Part shown: positions 15,497 through 24,789 of the stretch, piece after piece
How the letters are laid out: the number at the start of each line of letters is the position of its first letter
Position numbering within the stretch: the stretch's first letter is position 1
NCBI RefSeq assembly: GCF_001634365.1
Contig: NZ_CP014578.1
Location: forward strand, 1,984,001-2,048,000
Length of the DNA: 64,000 bases
Direction: 5' to 3'
Source of the DNA: Paraburkholderia phytofirmans OLGA172
Lineage (GTDB): Bacteria > Pseudomonadota > Gammaproteobacteria > Burkholderiales > Burkholderiaceae
Translations under genes and position numbers: made by a program
The notes under the pieces: generated by a model
The model's database searches: none
Told to the model about the DNA's origin: nothing
Seen by the model: the letters and a program-made list of their open reading frames with translations, nothing else

Positions 15497-16486
15497 CTAT
15501 ACAGTCACGACGATCTTGCCGAACTGAGCGTTCGATTCAAGGTAGCGGTGCGCCTCGACCATTTCATTGAACGTGAATGTCTTGTCAATCATCGGCTTCA
15601 ACGCGCCGGATGCGAGACCAGCGAGGATGAAGTCAACTGCAGCCTTTTGACGGACTGGGTCGCCACTGGTGTTCCAGATCGTGTAACCGACAATAGTCGG
15701 CAGCTTAATCAGCAGATCCAAGTAGGACAGCTGCGACGGCTCCTCGCTCAGCGCGCCGTACACGAGCAGAATACCGCCCGTCGTCATAGCCTCGATCAGC
15801 TTGCCGAGGCTAGGGCCGCCGACGGGATCGAACACCACGCGCGCGCCAACACCGTCAGTGATGCGCAGCACCTCGGCCACCATGTCTTGTTCTTCGGTGG
15901 CGATGACGAAGGCGGCACCGGCGTCGAGGAGTTGTTCGCGCTTGGCGCTGGTGCGGGTCAGCGCGATCGGTGTAGCCCCGATCATATTTGCCAGCTGAAT
16001 TGCGGCAAGGCCCACGCTGCTTGATGCCGCCGGAATCAACACCACGTCGCCCGCGCCAAGCTTGGCTGCCTCGATGAAGGCACCGTAGACGGTGATGAAC
16101 ATCATCCAGATCGACGACGCCTGCTCGAACGTCAGCGACGGCGGATGTGGCACGACGGCCGAGACCGGCGCGAGGACCAGTTCGCCGTACATGCCGTACT
16201 GGTTCTGCGAAAACGCTGGCACGGTGTTGACGGCGTCGCCAACTGCAAACTGCGTGACGCCAGGACCTACGGCGTCGACGATACCGGCCGCCTCGTAACC
16301 AAGTCGGGCCGGCAGCTTGACTTCCTCGATATATTCGCCGGCGCGCCACATGGATTCGGCGCGGTTCAAGCCGATGGCCTTGACTCGGATGCGCACTTCG
16401 CCGGCTGCCGGCTCCGCGACGTTCACGTCCTTGTAGGAAAGCACTTCAGGGCCACCGGTGGTGGCAAATTGAATAATACGTGACAT
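15497..16486 (-). CDS. MDR-family NAD(P)H:quinone oxidoreductase / zinc-less alcohol dehydrogenase
   Basis: A 329-residue medium-chain dehydrogenase/reductase. The N-terminal GroES-like domain includes VKAIGLNRAESMWRAGEY and LPARLGYEAAGIVDAVGPGV. The Rossmann domain has IPAASSSVGLAAIQLAN, a variant of the quinone-reductase nucleotide loop. The catalytic-zinc Cys/His set is absent, placing it with the quinone oxidoreductase/zeta-crystallin group. An AAAGG site precedes the ATG. It lies between the inverted IS fragment and a decayed transposase, in a block rich in electrophile-reducing enzymes. Confidence 0.88.
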   Translation of the reverse strand: MSRIIQFATTGGPEVLSYKDVNVAEPAAGEVRIRVKAIGLNRAESMWRAGEYIEEVKLPARLGYEAAGIVDAVGPGVTQFAVGDAVNTVPAFSQNQYGMYGELVLAPVSAVVPHPPSLTFEQASSIWMMFITVYGAFIEAAKLGAGDVVLIPAASSSVGLAAIQLANMIGATPIALTRTSAKREQLLDAGAAFVIATEEQDMVAEVLRITDGVGARVVFDPVGGPSLGKLIEAMTTGGILLVYGALSEEPSQLSYLDLLIKLPTIVGYTIWNTSGDPVRQKAAVDFILAGLASGALKPMIDKTFTFNEMVEAHRYLESNAQFGKIVVTV

Positions 16487-16767
16487 GGTAAACCTTTAGT
16501 TTGGTGGTATGCCGCAGCTAATTGCACGAGCCGAGCCGGAAGCATGGGCGCTTCCATCACAGCCATCTCTTTCTCGATCAAGCTGTTGACCAGTGCGATA
16601 GATGCCGGACCCGACTCGTAGTCAAGGTCCGCATCATTACGCTTACCTGGCAGGCTGCGGAAATTCAGGCCGACTTTACTGAGCCATGAAGCTTGATCGG
16701 AATTTTTAGCAGCATGCTTCTCATAATTTGGAATATCGACCGTGTAATTTCGCTTTTTTGGGCTTTT
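16423..16767 (-). other. Unassigned open frame between MDR gene and IS remnant
   Basis: A stop-free minus-strand frame of about 114 codons overlaps the MDR gene start and the edge of the IS remnant. Its translation includes WLSKVGLNFRSLPGKRND and ASIALVNSLIEKEMA, which looks more protein-like than the neighbouring frames. It has no good start codon until late. It may be the relic of an unrecognised gene whose 5' end was cut by the IS. No function can be proposed. Confidence 0.25.
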
Positions 16768-16796
16768 TTATGACGCTCACTTATGCTTTTTAGCTC

Positions 16797-17585
16797 CTTG
16801 TCCGCCCCGAGAGTGATCTCGCGCGTTGTGTCGCCAAGTGCCTGGCGGGCATCGTGGATCAGCACTTTGGCCGCTTCGCGCTCAGCATAGCCATCGGTCA
16901 GCGTCACCACGGCGCTGGCGATCAGCCCGTGGCGGTTGTCGCTCAAGGTGTGGCCCATGTAGCGTAATTCGCTTGCCGTTTTACCCTTACGATACAGCCG
17001 CGAATCGGGGTCGCTCTTCGATTCATGCGTCTCATGGCTGCGCCTCTCGCCCTTGAAGTTCCCGCGTTCTCGCGGGTCCTGATCATCGTCTTTGCGCACA
17101 AAGCTTTTATGACTCGCCCACGGTTGAATCAGCGTGCCGTCCACACGGAAGTGCTCGCCTGAAAACCAGTGTTTGTCCTCAGCAATGTTCACAACCTCGT
17201 TGAAGAACTCAATGACTGCGTCATGTTTAATCAACCGCTCACGGTTCTTGGTGAAGACGGTGGGGAGTCAGACGGCATCGTGCATCGACAACCCGACGAA
17301 TCAATGAAGCAGCAGGTTCTATTGGATCTCCTCCATCAACTGCCGCTCGGAGGGAACGCTGTAGAGCACTTGCAACAGCATCGCGCGCGGCAACTTCTCC
17401 GGGGCAATGCCGGGCCGTCCACCTTTGATCCCTGCCTCGTACATCCCGGCGAACAAGCGGTCTATCTTGACCAACGCTGCGTTGGCCATCTTGCGAATCG
17501 TGCGCAGTGGATGAGCGGCCGGAACCAAGTCCCCCGGCTTACGCAAGGTGAATAGGTTCTCGGTGACGGTATCGGCGCCGCGCAT
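16797..17585 (-). mobile_element. IS5/IS1182-type transposase pseudogene with three nonsense codons
   Basis: One reading frame carries LVPAAHPLRTIRKMANAAL, GIKGGRPGIAPEKLPRAMLL and SVPSERQLMEEIQ, then KHDAVIEFFNEVV, GNFKGERRSHETHESKSDPD and ELRYMGHTLSDNRHGLI: a DUF772 plus DDE-type transposase. In-frame stops occur at 17319-17321 (TAG), 17301-17303 (TGA) and 17268-17270 (TGA). The C-terminal part after GADK (16797) is lost. The element is dead; terminal repeats were not found. Confidence 0.85.
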
Positions 17586-17695
17586 GATTCGCTCAAAGTG
17601 GTCTGCGCAGTGGTAACAACGTTTGAACGGACCGTTCGGGTGATTTGGTGGGGAGGTATTTCCGCAGCCTGCGAGGTGAGGCAACGGTAATACGT

Positions 17696-18796
17696 TCAGG
17701 CAGCCTCTGCGTAGAACGGATAGTCCGTATAACCCACTTCAGTGCCGCCGAAGAAGGACTCGCGGTCATATGGATTGAGCGGCCAGCCTTTGCGCAGGCG
17801 TTCCGGCAGATCGGGATTGGCGATGAAGTGGCGGCCGAATGCGACGAGGTCAGCATCACCGGCTTCCAGAATGTCATTGGCAGATTGCCCGTCGAAGCCA
17901 CCAGCGACGATGATAGTGCCGCTGAAGTACTTTCGGAGCAGGCGCGCCGCTGCAGGCGTTTGACTCCACTTTTCGTCCTCGATCACCCCGAGGATGCGCG
18001 GCTCGATCAGGTGTAGGTACGCGAGATCCAGCTTATCCAGTTCACGCGCGACGTGGGTGAACAAAGCTTCCGGATCACTGTCGCCCATGTCGCCAAACCT
18101 GCCACTCGGGCCGAGGCGCACTGCTACGCGATCGCTGCCCCAGACCGAAATCACAGCATTCACGATTTCCAACAGGAAACGGCTACGGTTTTCAATTGAG
18201 CCACCGTAGTTGTCAGTGCGCTTGTTGCTAATATCTTGCAGGAACTGGTCCAGCAGATAGCCGTTAGCACCATGCAGTTCAACACCATCAAAACCAGCTA
18301 AAATGCCGCGCTTAGCCGCCAAGCGGAAACTTTCCACCAACTCCTTGATTTCAGCGATGGTCAGTTCTTTGGGGGGAGTGTTTTCCATCCAGCCCGCTTT
18401 TCCAAAAGCGACTCCACCATGCTCGACGACGGAAGGCGCCACCGGCTGAGCGCCCCCTGGCTGCAGTTCACTGTTGGACTGACGACCTGCGTGATAGAGC
18501 TGCAGGAAGATCTTCCCACCTTTAGCATGAACGGCATCGGTCACGAGTTTCCAGCCCGCAATCTGGCTATCGTCGTAGAGCCCGGGAGCACCCAGGTAGC
18601 CATTGCCGTTGGGCGCGGTAATGGTGGCTTCGCCAATCAGGAAGCCGCCTTCGGAAGTACGTTGGGCATAGTATTCCGCCATCAGCTTGCCTGGAATGGC
18701 GCCTGGTTCGGCGCGCATGCGGGTGAGCGGCGCAAGGACTACGCGATGGGCAATCTTGTGTGGGCCTACTTGGACGCTGGTATGCAGCTTGGACAT
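17696..18796 (-). CDS. nemA: Old Yellow Enzyme, N-ethylmaleimide reductase-like
   Basis: A 366-residue FMN-dependent ene-reductase. Motifs include VVLAPLTRMRA at the barrel start, QLYHAGRQS, the substrate-binding HGANGYLLDQF (His/Asn pair), the RTDNYGGSIENRSRF signature, and GGFDGQSANDILEAGDADLVAFGRHFIANPDLP for FMN phosphate. It reduces activated C=C bonds of enals, maleimides and nitro-compounds using NAD(P)H. GAGG lies before the ATG. It is divergent from a LysR gene at 18958, whose product is the obvious candidate regulator. A second OYE lies at 21226. Confidence 0.93.
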   Translation of the reverse strand: MSKLHTSVQVGPHKIAHRVVLAPLTRMRAEPGAIPGKLMAEYYAQRTSEGGFLIGEATITAPNGNGYLGAPGLYDDSQIAGWKLVTDAVHAKGGKIFLQLYHAGRQSNSELQPGGAQPVAPSVVEHGGVAFGKAGWMENTPPKELTIAEIKELVESFRLAAKRGILAGFDGVELHGANGYLLDQFLQDISNKRTDNYGGSIENRSRFLLEIVNAVISVWGSDRVAVRLGPSGRFGDMGDSDPEALFTHVARELDKLDLAYLHLIEPRILGVIEDEKWSQTPAAARLLRKYFSGTIIVAGGFDGQSANDILEAGDADLVAFGRHFIANPDLPERLRKGWPLNPYDRESFFGGTEVGYTDYPFYAEAA

Positions 18797-18957
18797 GATG
18801 TCGGTTCCTCAAAGTGACGGTCGTGAGCAATATAGAGCCTCGGCCTATTTAGAAAAATACCCGGCGATGCCGAACACATCGGAAAAAATGTCTGCAATGT
18901 TGGATCGCAGTACACTGGACGCGCTAAAGTAGCCGCCATTTCGGACAGGAAGTGCTT

Positions 18958-19842
18958 ATGGACAGCATGAGTGGAATTCCGATGTTTGTGCAAGTTGCTG
19001 AGACGCGCAGCTTTACCGCAGCAGGGCGACAGTTGGGTGTTTCATCCTCTGCGGTTGGCAAGGCCATCGCCAGGATGGAAGAACGGTTACGCGTGCGATT
19101 GTTCCACCGCAGCACTCGGAGCATCACGCTGACCGCGGAGGGAACCGTTTTCCTGGAGCGTTGCCGCCGCATCCTGAGCGAGGTTGATGCTGCCGAGGCT
19201 GAGCTGTCGGGCCTGGCTGGCAATCCGCGTGGGCGCTTGCGCGTGGGCACGCCCCAATTGGGCGGTTTGATGATGCCGGCCTTCGATGGTTTCATGGAAC
19301 GCTATCCGGAAATTGAACTGGACATCGAAATGTCCGACCGCATGGTTGATGTCATTGAGGATGGCTTCGATGCCGTTATCAGGACCGGCGAACTAACCGA
19401 CTCGCGCCTGGCGGCACGCCGTTTGGGTTCTTGTTCGTATGTGCTGGTTGCATCGCCCACCTATTTCAAGCGTCATGGCGTGCCTACCCGGCCGCGCGAG
19501 CTTGAAGGCCACTTCTGCTTGCTGCACAAATGGACTTCCACGGGGAAGCTAGACCGCTGGCACCTCCGGCTTGATGCATCCGAGCCCGAGTTGGTTCTGC
19601 GCGAGACCATGACGTCGAACACCATCGAGCCACTTGCTCACGCCGCCATTCTGGGCAGGGGCATTGCGTTCCTGCCAGCCTTCCTGGTGCGTGACGCGTT
19701 GCAATGCGGTCAGCTAATAACAGTGTTGGATGACTATGTGAATAGCGAAGTTGTCTTCTGGATACTATGGCCCGCTAGCCGCTATGCTTCGCCCAAGCTG
19801 CGCGTTTTCATTGACTACATAAGCGAGCACTTGCACATCTGA
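18958..19842 (+). CDS. LysR-family transcriptional regulator
   Basis: A 294-residue LysR regulator. The N-terminal winged helix-turn-helix covers VAETRSFTAAGRQLGVSSSAVGKAIARMEERL, followed by LFHRSTRSITLTAEG and a periplasmic-binding-like effector domain (RLRVGTPQLGG onward). The ATG at 18958 is chosen because AGGAAG lies 7 bp upstream; a GTG at 18952 overlaps that spacing. Transcribed divergently from the OYE gene over 161 bp, it probably activates it in response to an electrophile. Confidence 0.9.
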   Translation: MDSMSGIPMFVQVAETRSFTAAGRQLGVSSSAVGKAIARMEERLRVRLFHRSTRSITLTAEGTVFLERCRRILSEVDAAEAELSGLAGNPRGRLRVGTPQLGGLMMPAFDGFMERYPEIELDIEMSDRMVDVIEDGFDAVIRTGELTDSRLAARRLGSCSYVLVASPTYFKRHGVPTRPRELEGHFCLLHKWTSTGKLDRWHLRLDASEPELVLRETMTSNTIEPLAHAAILGRGIAFLPAFLVRDALQCGQLITVLDDYVNSEVVFWILWPASRYASPKLRVFIDYISEHLHI

Positions 19843-19959
19843 TGCCTTTATGGTGCCAGCTGGATTGTTACGTCCCGGGTTATTTGGGAAGTGACGTCCC
19901 ACGCTATCCCCGGATGAAACGATGACGAACGTCTCGCGCTGTGATGGAAATGCGCATGC

Positions 19960-20340
19960 TCACGCAATGCGCGAGACGAAGTTGGACGGGAAGCGGTGGT
20001 GATGCAGCGAGGCGGCAAGCACGACGCCGATGCCGGGCTCTGTCAACTGGACAAGCGTAGACTTTCTTTGTTCAGAAGGTGTAGTTATCCTTATTAGATG
20101 GCTGTTCTTGGCGCGCTTGTTCACGCGTGCAGCCGCCTTGACCTCGCGCCGCTTTTGCACAAGCACGTCGAGTTCGGCACCGTGCTCGTCGACCGCTCGC
20201 CACAACAGATACGGCTCGCCGCGCAGCGTCACGAACATCTCGTCCTGATGCCATGTGCTGCCGGGTTTGCGCGTTGCATATCGCGACGCGAGCAGCTCAG
20301 GCAATCGTGGTTCTGGATCGAAGCTGCCGCCCGCGTCTTC
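19960..20340 (-). mobile_element. IS6-family transposase remnant
   Basis: The minus strand encodes ATRKPGSTWHQDEMFVTLRG and LLWRAVDEHGAELDVLVQKRR, the first catalytic Asp region of IS6-type DDE transposases. It then jumps to VKAAARVNKRAKNSH, which normally lies much further on. This is an internally deleted and truncated copy. A separate C-terminal fragment of the same family lies on the plus strand at 26820-27225. Confidence 0.8.
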
Positions 20341-20346
20341 CGGCGT

Positions 20347-21093
20347 TTAACCGGCAGCCATCATGTCGTTGAACTGGTTGACCCACGCGTGCTCGTTGGG
20401 TCCCGGATTGGCGCGCATGTTCACGGCCGGACCCACGAGTATTTCGTTGGCCTCCGTGCCTAGTTGTTCGATCGCGCCCGCGACGAATTCATCAAGAGGC
20501 ATCGCGCGCTCTTCCTCGCTGCTGTTCATCAGCTCGGTACGGACCCAGGGCGGCGCGATCTCGATGAGCGAAACCTTGCTGTCCCGAAGCAGATAGCGTT
20601 GTGAGAGCGTGTATGAATGCAGTGCCGCCTTGGTCGCGCTGTACACCGCCGTGATCGCCATCGGCACGAATCCGAGTACCGACGTGACATTTGCCACGAC
20701 CGCACCGTCCCGGGTCTTAAGGTGCTCGATCAGAGCGGAGGTCATGCGGATCGGCCCAAGCAGGTTCGTGTCGACGGTCGAGCTCAGCAGTTCGTCGTCG
20801 ACCGGGCCCTCAGCGCCATCGGGAAACATGATGCCGGCGTTGTTGATCAACACGTTCAGACCGGGATAGTCGGCGATCAGCCTCGCGGCGACAGCCTTGA
20901 TATCCGCCGGATCGGTGATGTCGAGCGACACCGCCCGCATGCCGGGGTTCGCATCGATGGTCGCTTGCAGACGCTCGGCGCGCCGGCCAGAGATGATCAC
21001 CTGATTGCCGAGCTTGTGCAGCGCTTCAGCGAGACCACGGCCGATACCCGAGCCGCCGCCGGTGATAAAAACTGTATTGCCTGTGAGTTTCAT
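20347..21093 (-). CDS. SDR-family oxidoreductase (DltE-like)
   Basis: A 248-residue short-chain dehydrogenase with TGGGSGIG (about 11-18), NNAGIMF (about 85-91), catalytic YSATK (about 150-154) and the APPWVRTELM segment typical of the DltE-like subgroup. It lies 132 bp downstream of the OYE gene at 21226 in the same orientation, so it is probably co-transcribed. A paralogue is at 23976 (shared start MKL-GNTVFITGG and YSATKAA-HSYTLSQR). Substrate unknown. Confidence 0.9.
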   Translation of the reverse strand: MKLTGNTVFITGGGSGIGRGLAEALHKLGNQVIISGRRAERLQATIDANPGMRAVSLDITDPADIKAVAARLIADYPGLNVLINNAGIMFPDGAEGPVDDELLSSTVDTNLLGPIRMTSALIEHLKTRDGAVVANVTSVLGFVPMAITAVYSATKAALHSYTLSQRYLLRDSKVSLIEIAPPWVRTELMNSSEEERAMPLDEFVAGAIEQLGTEANEILVGPAVNMRANPGPNEHAWVNQFNDMMAAG

Positions 21094-21225
21094 GATCGGT
21101 TCAAATAGAAATGACGAGTGGCGTCAATGCCGAAAGATGTTTCCGAACAGCTTCGGGCGCGAGGGCCCGATTGGCTGCTTCGGTGGTGGTCTTGATCGTT
21201 TTCCGCAGACGTGAGTGACGGCGCG

Positions 21226-22347
21226 TTATGCCGGCACAGCCTGAAACTCGGGATAATCGGTGTAGCCCTCGGCTGTTGGGCCATAGACCTTTGGCCAGTT
21301 GACTTCGGCAAGCGGCGCATCGGCGGCGAAGCGCGCCGGCAGATCCGGATTGCCGATGAACGGGCGACCAAAGGCGACCATGTCGACCAGTCCCGCTTCG
21401 ATCAGCCGATTACCGCGCGCACGATCGATATCGACGTTCGCAATGATGTTGCCGCGGTAGATCTCGCGGAAATGGCGGAACATGCCGTCGCCTGCCATGG
21501 CGGCCAGTGGCGTCGCCGACAGGTCGGCCATTGCTCCCATCAGCAGCAGATGTGAGAGATCGAAATCGTTGAGCCGCCCGATCACATATTCGGAAGTGGC
21601 AAGCGTTTCGTCATTGGAAACGAACGCGCCCGTCTCCGACGTCGCGGGTCCCGTCTTGATGCCGGTGCGCTGCGCTCCAACTGCCTCGACCACCGTTTCC
21701 ACGACTTCGAAAAGAAACCGCGCGCGGTTCTCCGTCGAACCGCCGTATTCATCGGTACGCAGATTGGTGCGAACGTTGAGGAACTGATTGAACAGGTAGT
21801 GATAGCCGCCCTGGATCTGCACGCCGTCAAAACCGGCGGCGATCGCGTTGCGCGCAGCCCGGCCAAAATCGGCGACCGTGCGACGGATCTCGTCTTTTTC
21901 CATGGGGCGCGGGACCACAGTGTCTTTGCGGCCTGCCGCGGTCACGCTTTGCTGCTCCGGATTGACCGCTGAAGCGGATGGCGGCGCCTTGCCGGCGTCG
22001 AAATCCGGATGCCCTATTGAACCGGTATGCCAGAGTTGGGCGACGATCCGACCGCCCGCGTGGTGCACGGCGTCCGTCACCACGCGCCAACCGCGCACCT
22101 GGGCATCACTCCAGAGTCCGGGCACGTCTGCCCAGCCGACGGCCTCGGGGCTCACGAACACCCCTTCGCTGATGATCAAACCCGCCGAAGCGCGCTGCAC
22201 GTAGTACTCGGCGTGCAAGGCCGTCGGGGCAAGCTCGGGATTGGCCGCGCGCATGCGCGTCAGCGACGCCATGACGACGCGATTGGGCAGATCGAGGTCC
22301 CCTAGCCGAACCGGCTGGAGCAGGGGTTGGTTACTTTCGATGTTCAT
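21226..22347 (-). CDS. Old Yellow Enzyme family alkene reductase
   Basis: A 373-residue FMN ene-reductase. Key motifs are VVMASLTRMRAANP, QLWHTGSIGHPD, YHYLFNQFLN in the active-site strand where most OYEs have His-x-x-Asn (here GVQIQGGYHYL, so the first His is Gln), RTDEYGGSTENRARF, and VAFGRPFIGNPDLPARF. The ATG at 22347 follows GGGA; a GTG 12 bp upstream is less likely. It is transcribed divergently from the TetR gene at 22499. The Gln in place of His may alter substrate preference. Confidence 0.9.
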   Translation of the reverse strand: MNIESNQPLLQPVRLGDLDLPNRVVMASLTRMRAANPELAPTALHAEYYVQRASAGLIISEGVFVSPEAVGWADVPGLWSDAQVRGWRVVTDAVHHAGGRIVAQLWHTGSIGHPDFDAGKAPPSASAVNPEQQSVTAAGRKDTVVPRPMEKDEIRRTVADFGRAARNAIAAGFDGVQIQGGYHYLFNQFLNVRTNLRTDEYGGSTENRARFLFEVVETVVEAVGAQRTGIKTGPATSETGAFVSNDETLATSEYVIGRLNDFDLSHLLLMGAMADLSATPLAAMAGDGMFRHFREIYRGNIIANVDIDRARGNRLIEAGLVDMVAFGRPFIGNPDLPARFAADAPLAEVNWPKVYGPTAEGYTDYPEFQAVPA

Positions 22348-22439
22348 GATTTTTCCCACGAGATTGATGGATTCACCCGGTCACAATGGTGATTGACAGT
22401 GAGTTTGGTGGGTGAAATCCGAAAAGTCAATGTCGATCG

Positions 22440-22470
22440 CAATTGTTTTTTTCGAAGACGGTTATAATTG
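22440..22470 (+). promoter_or_regulatory. Divergent OYE/TetR control region with TATAAT box
   Basis: A -10 box TATAAT (22463-22468) lies 30 bp before the TetR start codon. It is flanked by CAATTG (22440-22445) and ATAATTG (22464-22470), a loose inverted repeat around the promoter. This is the only AT-rich stretch in the gap and a reasonable operator candidate. Confidence 0.35.
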
Positions 22471-22498
22471 AACCCACAACGATGCGGAGCATTGAACG

Positions 22499-23128
22499 AT
22501 GGGTGTCTCGAAACAGCAGGCAGTGGAGAACCGGAAGGCCATCATTGCGGGCGCGGAGAAGTTGTTCCGTGAGCATGGAATCGATGGTGTGGGCCTTAGC
22601 GCGCTGATGAAGGCCGCGGGCTTTACCCAAGGCGGGTTCTACAACCACTTCAAATCGAAGGAGGCGCTGGCCGCTGAAGTTGTGGCGACTGCGATGGACA
22701 AGGCCAACGGTGACCTGAAGGAAGCCATTGCCGCGCCGATTGAGCCGGACAGGAACCGGCTGAGCCGACAGGTGGACTTTTACCTGTCCGGCACGCATTG
22801 CAGTGATATCGAGCAGGGTTGTGCGGTCGCCGGCCTCACTGCGGACGTCCGTCGGCTTGGGCATGAGGCACAGTTGCACTTTGCAAGTGGTCTGCAGACT
22901 ATGCTCGAAACGTTGACAGGGCTCGTTATGGAACAGGGCTCCGAAGGCAAAGATACGGACGAAGCGCGCCAGCAGGCAATCGCGCTCTACAGTGAGATGG
23001 TCGGTGCGCTCATCCTGTCGCGGGCGGTAGCCGGCGCCAATCCTCAGCTCGGCGATGAAATACTGAACGCGAGCCGTCAGATGCTGCTTAGGAATTTCGC
23101 GCTGGAAGAGGGCTCGGACGCTCGTTGA
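22499..23128 (+). CDS. TetR/AcrR-family transcriptional regulator
   Basis: A 209-residue TetR protein. The helix-turn-helix spans GVGLSALMKAAGFTQGGFYNHFKSKEALAAE (about 35-65), and the C-terminal domain contains Cys101 and Cys108. Regulators of this branch often control neighbouring reductase genes and respond to electrophiles through cysteines. Divergence from the OYE at 22347 supports the same here (inference). The start is the ATG at 22499; no strong ribosome site precedes it. Confidence 0.9.
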   Translation: MGVSKQQAVENRKAIIAGAEKLFREHGIDGVGLSALMKAAGFTQGGFYNHFKSKEALAAEVVATAMDKANGDLKEAIAAPIEPDRNRLSRQVDFYLSGTHCSDIEQGCAVAGLTADVRRLGHEAQLHFASGLQTMLETLTGLVMEQGSEGKDTDEARQQAIALYSEMVGALILSRAVAGANPQLGDEILNASRQMLLRNFALEEGSDAR

Positions 23129-23433
23129 AGCGTGTCATGTAACGGACGGATTTTGGCGGGGAAGAGCCGATTCTGAAAAACCGCTTTACAGTTCGCTGCA
23201 GCGCGGTTTCTGGTGCGGGTCGTCGCGGTCGTGTGCGCCCCTGAGTCGGCGCAATCGCAGACGATCCAGCTTTAGGATCCTTAGGGATGTTCGGGCGGCA
23301 TTGGTTCTTCATGGAGCACGTGGCGCAGTCTACCTGGCGCGATCGCGACTGCTGCAAAGATGGCCAGCGAATTCATCCGATGGCCATCGCGCTCATTGCG
23401 TATTCGCTTATATGGAGCGATACATCGCGAGCG
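23129..23433. other. Convergent intergenic region, nothing recognised
   Basis: About 300 bp between the converging TetR and NTF2-like genes. Short frames overlap on both strands, but none has a ribosome site or a protein signature. No intrinsic terminator with a T-run was found. Confidence 0.4.
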
Positions 23434-23838
23434 TTACCGCTCGCCCGGGAACGCGTCGCCAAACATCGGATACCCGCCGGCGGAGTCGCTGCTCGTCGCT
23501 TCGTCCTGCAACACGTCCCAATGCTCGACGAGCTTTCCGTCCTCGATTCGCACGATATCCACACCGATCAGGGCGGTTGACCTTGCCGAATTGGTGTATC
23601 GGCTGTGCACCCAGACAAGATCGCCTTTGGCGGCAACCATGTCGTATTCAAAACGCGCATCGGGAAGCGAGCGAACCAGGCCGAAAAGCCCCTCGCGTCC
23701 GGCCGGAACGAGCTGGCTGTGCTGGACGTAGGAATCGGACCAGAACTGCTCTGCCTTCGCGTAGTCTTTCCTGTTGAACAGCGTGTCCAACGCCTTGAGA
23801 ACGAGCGCTGTGTTCTTCTCTTCAAGTGTTGCAGTCAT
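23434..23838 (-). CDS. SnoaL/NTF2-like protein
   Basis: A 134-residue SnoaL-like polyketide-cyclase/NTF2-fold protein. The helix ALDTLFNRKDYAKAEQFWSDSYVQHSQLVPAGREGL and the strand RIEDGKLVEHWDVLQ are the classic pattern of this family. It is the last gene of a minus-strand run behind two SDR genes (24790 and 23976). Proteins like this frequently accompany SDRs in stress or catabolic operons. No enzymatic activity can be assigned. Confidence 0.85.
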   Translation of the reverse strand: MTATLEEKNTALVLKALDTLFNRKDYAKAEQFWSDSYVQHSQLVPAGREGLFGLVRSLPDARFEYDMVAAKGDLVWVHSRYTNSARSTALIGVDIVRIEDGKLVEHWDVLQDEATSSDSAGGYPMFGDAFPGER

Positions 23839-23975
23839 GACATGAACTCCGGTGATCTCTAGCCAGGTGTAACACTTTTGACGTTCGTCGCGGGTAGGAA
23901 CAACGTGGGCGGATATCCTGGCAGGCTTCGTGAGTGCATCGCGCGCGCCGCGAACGCGCGGCGCGCATTCAGCCT

Positions 23976-24737
23976 TTATTCGACGGGAATCGGATTGTCG
24001 GCGATGAACTGGTTGAACTGTTCGACAAACGCATGCTCATTGGGCCCCGCGTTATCGCGCAATGGCTTGGCGGTGGCAACGACGACCTCGGTTGTTGCTG
24101 ATTCCAGGAGTTCCATCGTTTCGGCGATGAACGCATCGAGCGGCATGGCGCGCGGGTCGCCGCTCTTGTGAACAAGATCAGTGTCGACCCAGGGTGGCGC
24201 GATCTCGAGTACGCGGACGCTCGTATTGCGCAGCATGAAGCGTTGCGACAGCGTGTACGAGTGAACTGCTGCCTTGGTCGCTGAGTACAGGGCAGTCGCG
24301 GCGAGCGGCACGTACGCGAGCACAGAACTGTTGTTAATGATGTACGACTCGGTCTGTTGCTTCAGATGCTCGACGAAGGCGGCGCTCACTCGTACGGGAC
24401 CAAGCAGGTTCGTGTCGACGAGACTGACGGCCTGATCGTCGTCGAGCGGGCCACCGGCGTCGTCGAACGGCATAATGCCTGCGTTGTTGATCACGACGTT
24501 CAATGATGGATAACGTTCAATCAATTGCCTGGCGACCTCGCGAATCTGCGCAGCATCGCCGATGTCGAGTTGAACGGTATCGATGTCGGGATTCTGCTTC
24601 GCGATTTCGTCAAGCAGTGCTTTGCGCCGCCCCGCAATGATGACTTTGTTGCCCCTCTTGTGAAGGGCTTCTGCAAGTGCGCGACCGATGCCCGACGTAC
24701 CGCCGGTGATGAACACGGTATTTCCGCTGAGTTTCAT
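23976..24737 (-). CDS. SDR-family oxidoreductase (DltE-like)
   Basis: A 253-residue short-chain dehydrogenase, paralogous to the one at 20347. It has TGGTSGIG (about 11-18), NNAGIMPFD (about 85-93), YSATKAAVHSYTLSQRFML with catalytic Tyr/Lys, and APPWVDTDLV. It lies 52 bp after the SDR at 24790 and is likely co-transcribed with it and with the NTF2-like gene downstream. The duplication may reflect assembly of this block from two related SDR/regulator modules. Confidence 0.9.
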   Translation of the reverse strand: MKLSGNTVFITGGTSGIGRALAEALHKRGNKVIIAGRRKALLDEIAKQNPDIDTVQLDIGDAAQIREVARQLIERYPSLNVVINNAGIMPFDDAGGPLDDDQAVSLVDTNLLGPVRVSAAFVEHLKQQTESYIINNSSVLAYVPLAATALYSATKAAVHSYTLSQRFMLRNTSVRVLEIAPPWVDTDLVHKSGDPRAMPLDAFIAETMELLESATTEVVVATAKPLRDNAGPNEHAFVEQFNQFIADNPIPVE

Positions 24738-24789
24738 GATACGTATTCCTTATTTTGATGAATCCGGATGCAGTTTCGATATCCGTGGA

